DNA of 12,931 nt from Verrucomicrobiota bacterium (lineage in GTDB: Bacteria; Verrucomicrobiota; Verrucomicrobiia; Methylacidiphilales; Verrucolacustridaceae). The notes below the pieces were generated by a model. The model was given only the letters and a program-made list of their open reading frames with translations, ran no database searches and had not been told where the DNA came from. Positions within the stretch are counted from its first letter, which is position 1. Every line of letters starts with the position of its first letter. Both the position numbers and the translations under genes were made by a program. Below are positions 1 to 6,709 of this stretch, piece after piece. The stretch covers positions 1 to 12,931 of the forward strand of contig RGGS01000013.1 of the NCBI GenBank assembly GCA_010024525.1, read 5' to 3'.

Positions 1-681
1 GATCTGGGGTGGGATTATGTTTTTAAGGCCAGCTATGATAAGGCCAATCGAACCTCCATTTCCTCCCCCCGCGGACCAGGTTTTCGCAGGGGACTTCAAG
101 AGTTGGTCGCCATTCGCCGGGAACTCAAGGTTCCTGTCCTCACCGACGTGCATACCGCCGAAGAGGCCACGGCGGCTGGCAGGTTGATCGACATCCTGCA
201 GATCCCTGCTTTCCTCTGCCGTCAGACCGACCTTCTTTTGGCCGCAGCCAAGACCCGACGCCCAATCAATGTGAAAAAAGGGCAGTTTCTCGCACCGGAA
301 GGTGTCGATGCGATTATGGAGAAATTGAGGCGGGGAGGCTGTCGTCAGGCTTGGATCACCGAACGTGGCACGACCTTCGGCCAGGGCGATCTGGTCGTGG
401 ATATGCGCGGTTTCGTCACCATGAGGAACCACGGTCACCGGATCATTTTTGATGCCACCCATTCCGTCCAGCGGCCTTCCGGAGGAAAGGTGACCCATGG
501 TGATTCACGCTTTATTCCAGCGTTGGCTCGGGCCGCGGTTGCGGCAGGAGTGGATGGCCTTTTTCTCGAGACTCATCCCAACCCGAAGCAAGCGCTTTCC
601 GACAAGGAAAGTATGCTCCCCCTTTCCCAAGCCGAAACTCTGCTCAGTCAACTCAACCGAATTCTTTATGCCATCTCTTAG
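1..681 (+). CDS. kdsA: 3-deoxy-8-phosphooctulonate synthase (KdsA), 5' end cut by window
   Basis: Cytoplasmic enzyme condensing phosphoenolpyruvate with D-arabinose 5-phosphate to give Kdo-8-phosphate, the committed step towards the Kdo of the LPS inner core. The frame is open from base 1. It reads FKASYDKANRTSISSPRGPG at residues 8-27, the family's substrate-binding stretch, which lies upstream of the first internal start (TTG at 103), so the true start is outside the window. Later conserved pieces are VLTDVH, NVKKGQF, ERGTTFG, FDATHSVQRP and LFLETHPNP. 226 residues are visible; full-length KdsA is about 270-285, so roughly 45-60 N-terminal residues are missing. The gene ends with TAG and overlaps lptC by 14 bp, which suggests co-transcription with the LPS transport genes. 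The identification is firm. Confidence 0.96.
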   Translation, partial: DLGWDYVFKASYDKANRTSISSPRGPGFRRGLQELVAIRRELKVPVLTDVHTAEEATAAGRLIDILQIPAFLCRQTDLLLAAAKTRRPINVKKGQFLAPEGVDAIMEKLRRGGCRQAWITERGTTFGQGDLVVDMRGFVTMRNHGHRIIFDATHSVQRPSGGKVTHGDSRFIPALARAAVAAGVDGLFLETHPNPKQALSDKESMLPLSQAETLLSQLNRILYAIS

Positions 682-1096
682 GCTACTCCTCGCCTTGCTT
701 CCCTGTACTTTCCCCGTGGTCGGGATGGCGGAAAACGGACCGGATTTCCCCATCGGTTCGGTGATCCAGAACTTCGCACTCCCCCAAGCGGATGCGGCCG
801 GCAAGAAAACTGCCCTGGTGCGCGGCAAACGAGCCACGGTGGTAAGCCCGAATCAATTGAAGATCGAAGAATTGGATGTCGATCTTTACAATACAGAAGG
901 CAAAGCCGAGACCACCATCACTGCCACTCGCTGTGATTTCTGGAGGAAGGAAAACCGACTGACCACCGATACCGGAATCCTGGTCAAAAAACCCACACTG
1001 ATGGTATCCGCTAATGGAATGGATTGGAATGTGGCCGATTCCTGCGGAACGCTTTACACCCGGGTTCGAGTTGTCCTTACTTCCGCAAATCCATGA
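668..1096 (+). CDS. lptC: LptC-like LPS export periplasmic protein
   Basis: Predicted 142-residue exported protein of the Lpt machinery. LptC relays LPS from the inner-membrane LptBFG transporter to LptA. The ATG at 668 is chosen because it gives a signal-like N-terminus (MPSLRLLLALLPC, Ala-rich region ending near residue 21); a longer frame back to 497 would lie inside kdsA. The body (about residues 50-130) has the alternating beta-strand pattern of the OstA/LptC fold, for example KIEELDVDLYNTEGKAETTI and NRLTTDTGILVKKPTLMVSA. It is shorter than the roughly 190-residue E. coli LptC. The assignment rests on weak sequence character plus its place between kdsA and lptA/lptB. It overlaps kdsA by 14 bp at its start, and its TGA overlaps the lptA ATG (ATGA). 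No good ribosome binding site is visible, so translational coupling is likely. Confidence 0.72.
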   Translation: MPSLRLLLALLPCTFPVVGMAENGPDFPIGSVIQNFALPQADAAGKKTALVRGKRATVVSPNQLKIEELDVDLYNTEGKAETTITATRCDFWRKENRLTTDTGILVKKPTLMVSANGMDWNVADSCGTLYTRVRVVLTSANP

Positions 1097-1584
1097 AGCT
1101 TCATCCGCTGTTTTTATATCTATGCGCCACGGTCGCCCTTCAGGCCGCTCCGGATGCTCCCCCTTCTTCCGGAGGGGGTTCGGGCGGCCCCACCACGATC
1201 ACCAGCGACTCGCTGGACCTGAATCTCGGCAAGAAAATGGGCAACAAACAGGGCCTTTTTCGCGGAAATGTCTCCGTGGATGAACCCCGCTTCACCATGA
1301 CTGCCAAGGAAATGACGGTTTTTTTTGCGGACAACGATGCGGTTCAGTCCCTGGAGGCACGGGAGGATGTGGTCATCAAAAGAAAGGATGGTTCGTCCGA
1401 GACTTGGAGCGAAAAAGCCATTTATGATATGACCGAAAAGAAATTGATCCTGCTCAAAGTAGGGCGGCAACCCAAAGTCATATCCAAGGACAAGACCGTC
1501 TTCGCGGACAAAATCATCCTCTACCCGGAAGAGGACAAAATGCTTACGGAGGGCGCCAGCCGGGTGATGCTGCAAAAACCCTGA
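1093..1584 (+). CDS. lptA: LptA/OstA-like periplasmic LPS bridge protein
   Basis: 163-residue secreted protein of the OstA/LptA family, which polymerises into the periplasmic bridge carrying LPS to the outer membrane. The ATG at 1093 overlaps the lptC stop and gives a signal peptide (MKLHPLFLYLCATVALQA, likely cleaved around residue 18-20). Longer in-frame starts such as 1024 would run far into lptC. After a Pro/Gly/Ser-rich linker (residues 20-33), the OstA domain begins with TTITSDSLDLNL and continues through GLFRGNVSVDEPRFTMTAKE, VQSLEAREDVVIKR and ADKIILYPEEDKM. This is typical of the family's repeated beta-strands. Length is close to the ~165-185 residues usual for LptA. It lies directly before lptB. 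A T8 run (1319-1326) lies inside the coding sequence. Confidence 0.85.
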   Translation: MKLHPLFLYLCATVALQAAPDAPPSSGGGSGGPTTITSDSLDLNLGKKMGNKQGLFRGNVSVDEPRFTMTAKEMTVFFADNDAVQSLEAREDVVIKRKDGSSETWSEKAIYDMTEKKLILLKVGRQPKVISKDKTVFADKIILYPEEDKMLTEGASRVMLQKP

Positions 1585-1649
1585 GCGAAGCAGCGGCCGC
1601 TACCCGACCCGCCCCCACAGGGGATCCGATTCTATCCTGTGGCGGGCTG

Positions 1650-2345
1650 GTGAAACGATATGGCGACCGAAATGTGGTCAACGGCGTGGATCTGGGGGTA
1701 AGGCCTGGCGAGGTCGTTGGGCTCTTAGGCCCGAATGGCGCCGGTAAAACCACCAGTTTTTACATGTTGGTCGGCTTGGTTCGCCCTACCGCAGGCACCA
1801 TCCAATTTTCCGGTGAGGATGTCACCGGCATGCCGATGTATCGCCGGGCCCGGCGGGGCATCGGCTATCTGCCACAGGAAGAGTCCATCTTTCGCCGCCT
1901 CACTGTGGAGGAAAATCTCATGGCCATATTGGAGACCCTGCCCATTACCGATCAGGAGCGACAACAGCGTTGCCACGACCTCTTGGTAGAGCTGGGTTTG
2001 GATAACCTGACCAAAAGCCGGGCCATCCAGCTGTCGGGAGGAGAGAAGCGACGATTGGCCATCGCGCGGTGCCTCACCACCCGCCCCCGTGTTCTTCTAC
2101 TGGACGAGCCCTTTAGCGGTGTTGATCCCCTGGCCGTGTATGACATCCAGCAGATCATTCTTTCCATGAGGCGTAAAGGCATCGCAGTGCTGATTACCGA
2201 CCATAATGTCCGTGAGACTCTGTCGATTGTCGACCGCGCCTACCTAATTTGTGAGGGAAAAGTGGAGAGCGAGGGGAACGCTGACTTTCTTATCAACGAT
2301 CCGGTGGCACGAGGCCTCTACCTTGGGCCCCGATTCTCAATGTGA
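1650..2345 (+). CDS. lptB: LPS export ABC transporter ATP-binding protein LptB
   Basis: Cytoplasmic ATPase that drives LPS extraction by the LptBFG complex. Counted from GTG 1650 (231 residues) it has Walker A GPNGAGKT (27-34), Q-loop Q76 in the family hallmark RRGIGYLPQE, signature LSGGE (128-132), Walker B LLLDEP with D152/E153, H-loop H185 in LITDHNVRETL, and the LptB-type ending YLGPRF. These distinguish it from generic ABC ATPases. The start is uncertain. Codons upstream of 1650 in the same frame still encode family-like sequence (ILSCGGLVKRYGDR), so GTG 1650 cuts off the first beta strand. No ATG, GTG or TTG lies in frame shortly upstream. CTG 1581 overlaps the lptA stop (CTGA) and is a candidate start. 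Its 3' end overlaps the convergent pyrF by 28 bp. lptF/lptG are not in the window. Confidence 0.93.
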   Translation: MKRYGDRNVVNGVDLGVRPGEVVGLLGPNGAGKTTSFYMLVGLVRPTAGTIQFSGEDVTGMPMYRRARRGIGYLPQEESIFRRLTVEENLMAILETLPITDQERQQRCHDLLVELGLDNLTKSRAIQLSGGEKRRLAIARCLTTRPRVLLLDEPFSGVDPLAVYDIQQIILSMRRKGIAVLITDHNVRETLSIVDRAYLICEGKVESEGNADFLINDPVARGLYLGPRFSM

Positions 2346-3037
2346 TCATTCGAAAAACCGGGCAAAGAAAGAATCTGATCCAACACCGCCTCCGGATGGC
2401 GTGCCTTTAGGATCGGTCGACCCACCACGATGCGACTTGCCCCCTCACGAATGGCCTCCTCGGCTGTTTTCGATCGAGCTTGGTCATCCCCCTTGACCCC
2501 TGCAGGACGCACTCCCGGTGTGATGATCTCGGCCCCCGCGCCCCACTCGAATCGCTCGGATTTGGCTTCATGGGGGCTGCAAACCACCCCGGCTAATCCG
2601 GATGCCTTGGCCAACCGTGAAAGCCCCCTCACCGATTCGCTGATTCCCTTGGTCCATCCCACTTCCAGAATGGCCTTTTCATCCAAGCTGGTTAGGACCG
2701 TGACCCCCAAAACCTTGGTATCCCGAAATGCCGCACCCACTGCCGCCTCCATCATCGCTTTTCCACCCGAGGCGTGGACGGTCAGAAAATGAGGTTTCCA
2801 CCGGGCCGTCGCTGCGACGGCATGAGCCACGGTATTGGGAATGTCATGAAACTTCAGGTCCAAAAAAACGGGAACCTCCAGCCTTTGCAATCCCTGCAGA
2901 ACCTCACTTCCGGCGCTCAGATAAAGCTGCAGACCGACTTTGAAGGTTCCCACCCTGGAACGGAGACGGTTGGCCCAGGAAATCGCCTCTGGGGCAGAGT
3001 CCACATCCAGCGCAAGGATGATCTGGTCAGGATTCAC
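2318..3037 (-). CDS. pyrF: Orotidine 5'-phosphate decarboxylase
   Basis: Decarboxylates OMP to UMP, the last step of de novo pyrimidine synthesis. The start chosen is GTG at 3037, giving 239 residues, the usual size for bacterial PyrF; the open frame runs on to 3139 but would then lie over ispE. Active-site residues are visible: D11 (LALDVDS), K33 (TFKVGLQLY), and the catalytic tetrad region FLDLKFHDIPNT with D60, K62 and D65. The phosphate-binding parts are ITPGVRP (R177) and VVGRPI (R207). The gene is alone on its strand. Its 3' end overlaps lptB by 28 bp and its start is about 27 bp from the divergent ispE start. The assignment is firm; only the start codon is inferred. Confidence 0.95.
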   Translation of the reverse strand: MNPDQIILALDVDSAPEAISWANRLRSRVGTFKVGLQLYLSAGSEVLQGLQRLEVPVFLDLKFHDIPNTVAHAVAATARWKPHFLTVHASGGKAMMEAAVGAAFRDTKVLGVTVLTSLDEKAILEVGWTKGISESVRGLSRLAKASGLAGVVCSPHEAKSERFEWGAGAEIITPGVRPAGVKGDDQARSKTAEEAIREGASRIVVGRPILKARHPEAVLDQILSLPGFSNDHIENRGPR

Positions 3038-3064
3038 TTGGACCCATCTAATCGGTAAACTTCC

Positions 3065-3937
3065 TTGGTGACAATCCGCGCCTACGCCAAGATCAACCTC
3101 GACCTGCGTCTGGAGAAACGACGGCCAGACGGATTCCATCCCATCGACACCCTCATGATTCGGGTGGATGTATTCGATACCCTAAAGGTGGAGCCGACTC
3201 GGAATGGAAAAATCACCTTGGAGGTGATCGGGGATAACACATTATCCGCGGGTCCGGAGAATTTGGTTGTCCGTGCCGCCCAGGCCCTCCAAAGACATGC
3301 GCCTCAAGGATCTGGAGCACACCTCCAACTTGAAAAAATAATTCCCCAAGGGGCTGGCATGGGTGGCGGCAGTAGTGACGCCGCCGCTGCGCTCATCCTT
3401 CTTTCCAAAGCCTGGAATATTTCCATTCCAAGCAAGGCCCTGTCAGAAATCGGGGCCACTCTGGGGAGCGATGTGCCCTTTTTTTTACAGCCTCATGCCG
3501 CCCGTGGAACCGGACGGGGTGAGATCCTTGATCCTGTCCCCCTACAAAACCTTCCTTGGGCCCTCCTCATTCATCCAGGCTTTGGCTCACCCACCGCCGT
3601 TGCCTATGCGGACTACGCGAAGAATCCACAACCTGCCCCCCCCGGTGTTCCCATCCAACTGGAGCGAACCGATGGCTCCACGCTTCAGGTCATTCCACAG
3701 AACGACTTGGAACCACCTGTGGAGAAAAGACTTCTATGGATCCCTGCAGCCAGAAAATGGATGGAAACTCAGTCCGGAATTCTGACAGCCAGAATGAGCG
3801 GAAGTGGATCCACGGTGTTTGGCCTGTTTACCAACTCAGCCAAGGCGCAAGATGCCCACAAAAGAGCTCGCGACTATTTTGGACCAGAGACGTGGATTCG
3901 GGTGGCCCGCCTGATAAGCGGGAACCTTGAAAACTAA
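3065..3937 (+). CDS. ispE: 4-diphosphocytidyl-2-C-methyl-D-erythritol kinase (IspE)
   Basis: GHMP-family kinase of the MEP (non-mevalonate) isoprenoid pathway. It phosphorylates CDP-ME at the 2-hydroxyl using ATP. 290 residues, a normal length. N-terminal AYAKINLDL contains K9 of the substrate site. The ATP-binding glycine-rich loop PQGAGMGGGSSDAAAAL is at 94-110. GSDVPFFL supplies the catalytic D136, and the C-terminal GHMP motif is ARMSGSGSTVFGLF. The start is TTG 3065 or GTG 3068, which differ by one residue. There is no clear Shine-Dalgarno. Divergent from pyrF (about 27 bp) and convergent with rpsT (4-bp overlap). Homopolymer runs T8 (3479-3486) and C8 (3636-3643) fall in the coding region but the frame is intact through both. 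Confidence 0.95.
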   Translation: MVTIRAYAKINLDLRLEKRRPDGFHPIDTLMIRVDVFDTLKVEPTRNGKITLEVIGDNTLSAGPENLVVRAAQALQRHAPQGSGAHLQLEKIIPQGAGMGGGSSDAAAALILLSKAWNISIPSKALSEIGATLGSDVPFFLQPHAARGTGRGEILDPVPLQNLPWALLIHPGFGSPTAVAYADYAKNPQPAPPGVPIQLERTDGSTLQVIPQNDLEPPVEKRLLWIPAARKWMETQSGILTARMSGSGSTVFGLFTNSAKAQDAHKRARDYFGPETWIRVARLISGNLEN

Positions 3938-4188
3938 CGCAGCAGATGAGCGATCCGAGACTTGATGCGCGCGGAGCGATTCCGATGAATCGCCTTCCCT
4001 TTGGCCGCCCGATCCAAACGGCGCTGCAGCTCAGGGAAGAGCTTGGAGGCCTCGGCTTTTTTTCCGGACGTGATCAAGGCCAGCAGCTGCTTTTGGGCTC
4101 GTCGGGCCGTATCCAAAAGACGACGATTCACTTCCCGACGACGCAAGGCGGCGCGGGCTTGTTTGGCAGCAGAAGCAGTGTTGGCCAT
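3934..4188 (-). CDS. rpsT: 30S ribosomal protein S20
   Basis: 84-residue basic protein that binds 16S rRNA in the lower body of the small subunit. ATG at 4188 begins MANTASAAKQARAALRR, the usual S20 opening (normally MANxxSAKKRxR). The conserved end TAKGxIHxNxAxRxKSRL is matched by RAAKGKAIHRNRSARIKSRI at residues 60-79. The open frame extends upstream to 4536 but that part is the antisense of the HELTH membrane-protein gene, so the short start is used. Monocistronic. Convergent with ispE, their stop codons overlapping. No Shine-Dalgarno is obvious before the ATG. Confidence 0.94.
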   Translation of the reverse strand: MANTASAAKQARAALRRREVNRRLLDTARRAQKQLLALITSGKKAEASKLFPELQRRLDRAAKGKAIHRNRSARIKSRIAHLLR

Positions 4189-4196
4189 AAGCAAGA

Positions 4197-4226
4197 ACAA
4201 TGCCTTAAGGGGGGGGCGGTCGTCAA
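4197..4226 (-). promoter_or_regulatory. Weak candidate rpsT promoter containing a G8/C8 run
   Basis: On the minus strand TTGACG (4226-4221) resembles a -35 box. CATTGT (4202-4197) is a poor -10 at 18-bp spacing. The spacer contains an uninterrupted run of eight C (G8 at 4209-4216 on +). The predicted transcript would start only a few bases before the rpsT ATG. Supported by position and the -35 match only. Confidence 0.2.
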
Positions 4227-4229
4227 TCC

Positions 4230-4931
4230 ATGAACCTACTCCGCCTTTTGCTGGCTGTCTCCCTTTGGCCGGGAATCTACGCCACCCTTCTCGCCTATGC
4301 GAAAATTCTGCAAGGGGCTTTCTCCTCCCCATCCTTTCCCTGGATCGGGATGGGGGTTTTTGGAGTCGGCTTTGGAATCGCCTTGGGTGCTTTTTTCTTT
4401 TTACCCCGGCCGCGTGGTTTTTATGTCCTGGGGCATGAACTAACCCATGCCCTAGCTGTCTGGATGAGTGGAGGAAAGGTGCACTCCCTGCACGTCGCAG
4501 ACAAGGGAGGAAAAGTTGTTGCGGATCGTGTCTCACCCTGGATCAGTCTTGCTCCTTACATCCTGCCTTTTTACCCACTCATCATCGGAATTCTCTGGCT
4601 GGCCAGCAACCACATCTGGCCCGAATTAACCTCGTTCGGCCTCGCTTTCCTGGGCCTCTGGGGAGCTGTTTGGGGGTATCACTACGCCTTCACCTTGTCC
4701 TTGATCCCCACCCGCCAACCGGACTTTCTTGTTTATGGCAGAATTTTTTCCATCACCCTGATTCTTTTGGGAAACCTGATGTTGGTGGGAATTCTCGCTT
4801 GGGCGGCCCTTCGTCCCGTGCCGGCCTCACGGGCTATCGCCATGGTGGGTTCCGAATGGGTGTGGAATTTTACGGAACTCGTTCATTTCCTCTCTGGGCT
4901 CCTCTTGCGCTACCTGCCACACCCCGCCTAA
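4230..4931 (+). CDS. Multi-pass membrane protein with HELTH zinc-peptidase motif (M50-like)
   Basis: 233-residue inner-membrane protein with about five or six hydrophobic segments (near residues 1-25, 40-58, 103-125, 133-157, 172-195 and 212-230). Residues 69-73 are HELTH, an HExxH zinc-binding, catalytic motif placed just after a membrane segment (FYVLGHELTHALAVWMSGGK), as in M50/site-2 type proteases. A possible third ligand is D165 in TRQPDF. This is inference, since the canonical NPDG motif is absent. Substrate unknown. I do not recognise a named gene. ATG 4230 follows the divergent rpsT by 41 bp. A 12-bp gap separates it from the EIIA-like gene, so the two are probably co-transcribed. 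It could be a regulated intramembrane protease or a catalytically drifted relative. Confidence 0.8.
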   Translation: MNLLRLLLAVSLWPGIYATLLAYAKILQGAFSSPSFPWIGMGVFGVGFGIALGAFFFLPRPRGFYVLGHELTHALAVWMSGGKVHSLHVADKGGKVVADRVSPWISLAPYILPFYPLIIGILWLASNHIWPELTSFGLAFLGLWGAVWGYHYAFTLSLIPTRQPDFLVYGRIFSITLILLGNLMLVGILAWAALRPVPASRAIAMVGSEWVWNFTELVHFLSGLLLRYLPHPA

Positions 4932-4943
4932 AACCTGTAACCC

Positions 4944-5399
4944 GTGCTCGTCTCAGACCTCATCAACGAAACCAATCTGATTCCTGATCTCCAAGCCTCA
5001 GATCGGCCTAGTGCTTATCGAGTCATGGTGCAAAACCTTGCTACTCATGGCTTTGTGAAAACGGATATGGTCGATACCATCCTTACCTCCTTACAGGCAA
5101 GGGAAGATAAAATGACCACCGCCATGGGTGGCGGGTTCGCCCTGCCTCACGCCACCATCCCAAAACTGCCGAAACTTACGACTCTGCTTGCCAGGAGTCC
5201 GAAAGGCATACCCTGCGATGCGGTGGACGGTAAAATAGTCACTATCTTTTTTCTTATTCTCGTCCCTCCCGATCAAAATCAGACGCACCTCCAAACCCTC
5301 GCCACGGTTGCCAAATTCTTCAACCGACGAGGGGTAAAATCGAAAATTCTCCAGGCCACAGGGACTCCCGAAATCCTAGCCCTACTTCGTTCTCCCTGA
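4944..5399 (+). CDS. PTS EIIA type-2 domain protein (PtsN/fructose-EIIA-like)
   Basis: Single-domain 151-residue protein of the mannitol/fructose-type EIIA fold. The phosphorylatable histidine is H69 in GGGFALPHATIP, matching the family's active-site G-x-x-x-PH pattern. The preceding helix REDKMTTAMG and the strand DGKIVTIFFLILVPPD are also typical. It stands alone without EIIB/EIIC permease genes, so a regulatory PtsN (EIIA-Ntr) role is more likely than sugar uptake; that is inference. Start is GTG 4944, 12 bp after the membrane-protein gene. Its TGA stop shares one base with the argS ATG (TGATG), so the three genes look like one unit. No Shine-Dalgarno stands out. Confidence 0.85.
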   Translation: MLVSDLINETNLIPDLQASDRPSAYRVMVQNLATHGFVKTDMVDTILTSLQAREDKMTTAMGGGFALPHATIPKLPKLTTLLARSPKGIPCDAVDGKIVTIFFLILVPPDQNQTHLQTLATVAKFFNRRGVKSKILQATGTPEILALLRSP

Positions 5400-6709
5400 T
5401 GTCCCTGCGTAGCCAACTGGAATACCGGGTCAGCGCTTGGGCCGCATCCCATTACCCACAAGTCGGCATAGGGCCCTGGGTTCGGTCTTGTGCGGATCCG
5501 CGGCATGGTCATTTCCAAACCCACCTCCCCATGGTGGCCGCCAAACAAACCGGCGGAAATGCCCGTGAAATAGCCAGCCGTTTGGCCCAAGAGTGCCCTC
5601 CCCCGGAACACTGGGAGCCTCCCGAGGTGGCGGGCGGAGGGTTCGTTAATTACCGGGCCAAACCGGAGGCGGTTTCCTCCGCCCTGCGAGACCTACGTCA
5701 GGACGCCTCATTGGGCGTGCCCAAGGAGAATCATCCCGAGACCATCGTGGTGGATTTCAGTTCACCCAACATCGCCAAATCCATGCATGTGGGTCACATT
5801 CGCTCCACCTTGCTGGGCGACACGCTGGCACGCATGCTCAGCCGGTTGGGGCATCGGGTGATCCGCATCAACCACCTGGGAGATTGGGGGACCCAGTTTG
5901 GCAAACTTCTGTTGGCCTATCGGGCTGCGGGTCGGCCACCTATTGACCCAAAACGCGCGATTGACCAGTTGGAGGAATTCTACAAGCAAGGCCACCTAGA
6001 GGCGGAATCCGACCCTTCAAAAATGGAACAGGCTAGGGCGGAGCTTGCCGCCCTCCAGGCCGGTGACCCGGAAAGAAGAAAGGATTGGGAACTCTTCTGT
6101 CAGAGATCCGCCGATCACTTCCGGGAAATCTATCGTCAGTTGGGTGTCTCCTTCGACCTTGAAAAAGGTGAAAGCGCCTACCACGAGGAACTTCCGGGTA
6201 TCGTGGAAGAACTCCTGAAGTCCAAAGTAGCCGAAGTCAGCCAGGGCGCCGTGGTGATCTCCAACCCGACCATCTCCGAAGAACCGTTTCTCATTCGCAA
6301 ATCCGACGGGGCGTTTCTTTATGGAACTACCGATTTGGCCGCCCTTCGTTCCCGCATCCGCGACCTTCATGCCAACCGCATCATTTATGTCACCGATGGA
6401 AGGCAACAACTGCACTTTCGCTGGCTTTTCGACACAGCCCGAAGATGGAACCAAAAGGTTGCCCTGGAGCATGTCTGGTTCGGCACAATCCTCGGACCCG
6501 ATCGAAAGCCTCTTAAAAGTCGCGATGGAACACCCATCAAACTTTCCGAACTCCTCCGTGAAGCCAAAGATCGGGCCTCCAAAATCCTCGAGCAGAAAAG
6601 ACCCGACCTACCCAAAGATCAGCTAAACCAGAAGGCGGAACTTCTCGGCATAGCCAGCCTGAAGTATGCCGACCAGCTACCCGGCAGGAACTTGGACTAT
6701 GTCTCCTGA
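5399..6709 (+). CDS. argS: Arginyl-tRNA synthetase, truncated by internal deletion/frameshift (probable pseudogene)
   Basis: 436 residues against about 550-590 for normal ArgRS. Present: a reduced N-terminal Add1-like domain (1-110); the class I HIGH motif as HVGH (130-133) in SSPNIAKSMHVGHIRST; NHLGDWGTQFGKLL; YVTDGRQQLHF; the KMSKS-equivalent LKSRDGTPIKLSELL near residue 370; and the conserved LGIASLKYADQ. The frame then stops at DYVS. Family members continue DYxFDWDxML... through about 115 more residues of the DALR anticodon-binding domain. The end of that domain survives out of frame immediately downstream (6706-6771). The sequence therefore shows an internal deletion, not simple loss of the gene end. 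An aminoacylating product is unlikely. ATG 5399 overlaps the EIIA stop. A sequencing or assembly deletion cannot be excluded. Confidence 0.93.
   Translation: MSLRSQLEYRVSAWAASHYPQVGIGPWVRSCADPRHGHFQTHLPMVAAKQTGGNAREIASRLAQECPPPEHWEPPEVAGGGFVNYRAKPEAVSSALRDLRQDASLGVPKENHPETIVVDFSSPNIAKSMHVGHIRSTLLGDTLARMLSRLGHRVIRINHLGDWGTQFGKLLLAYRAAGRPPIDPKRAIDQLEEFYKQGHLEAESDPSKMEQARAELAALQAGDPERRKDWELFCQRSADHFREIYRQLGVSFDLEKGESAYHEELPGIVEELLKSKVAEVSQGAVVISNPTISEEPFLIRKSDGAFLYGTTDLAALRSRIRDLHANRIIYVTDGRQQLHFRWLFDTARRWNQKVALEHVWFGTILGPDRKPLKSRDGTPIKLSELLREAKDRASKILEQKRPDLPKDQLNQKAELLGIASLKYADQLPGRNLDYVS

Noticed and set aside
1120..1575. 151-residue open frame on the minus strand over lptA
   Set aside because: Shadow of lptA, no domain features; lptA is supported by signal peptide, family pattern and operon context.
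3479..3643. T8 and C8 homopolymers in ispE (and T8 in lptA) as phase-variation or frameshift sites
   Set aside because: Reading frames stay intact and homologous on both sides, and the runs encode ordinary Phe or Pro codons in housekeeping genes.
3906..3922. CCCGC-ctgataa-GCGGG hairpin near the ispE/rpsT stops as a terminator
   Set aside because: Only a 5-bp stem, inside ispE coding sequence, with no T-tract on either strand.
4189..4536. N-terminal extension of the S20 frame
   Set aside because: Arg/His/Pro-rich, antisense to the HELTH membrane-protein gene; S20 family starts at MANTASA (4188).
6017..6472. 151-residue minus-strand open frame inside argS
   Set aside because: Antisense of conserved ArgRS catalytic sequence; no independent support.
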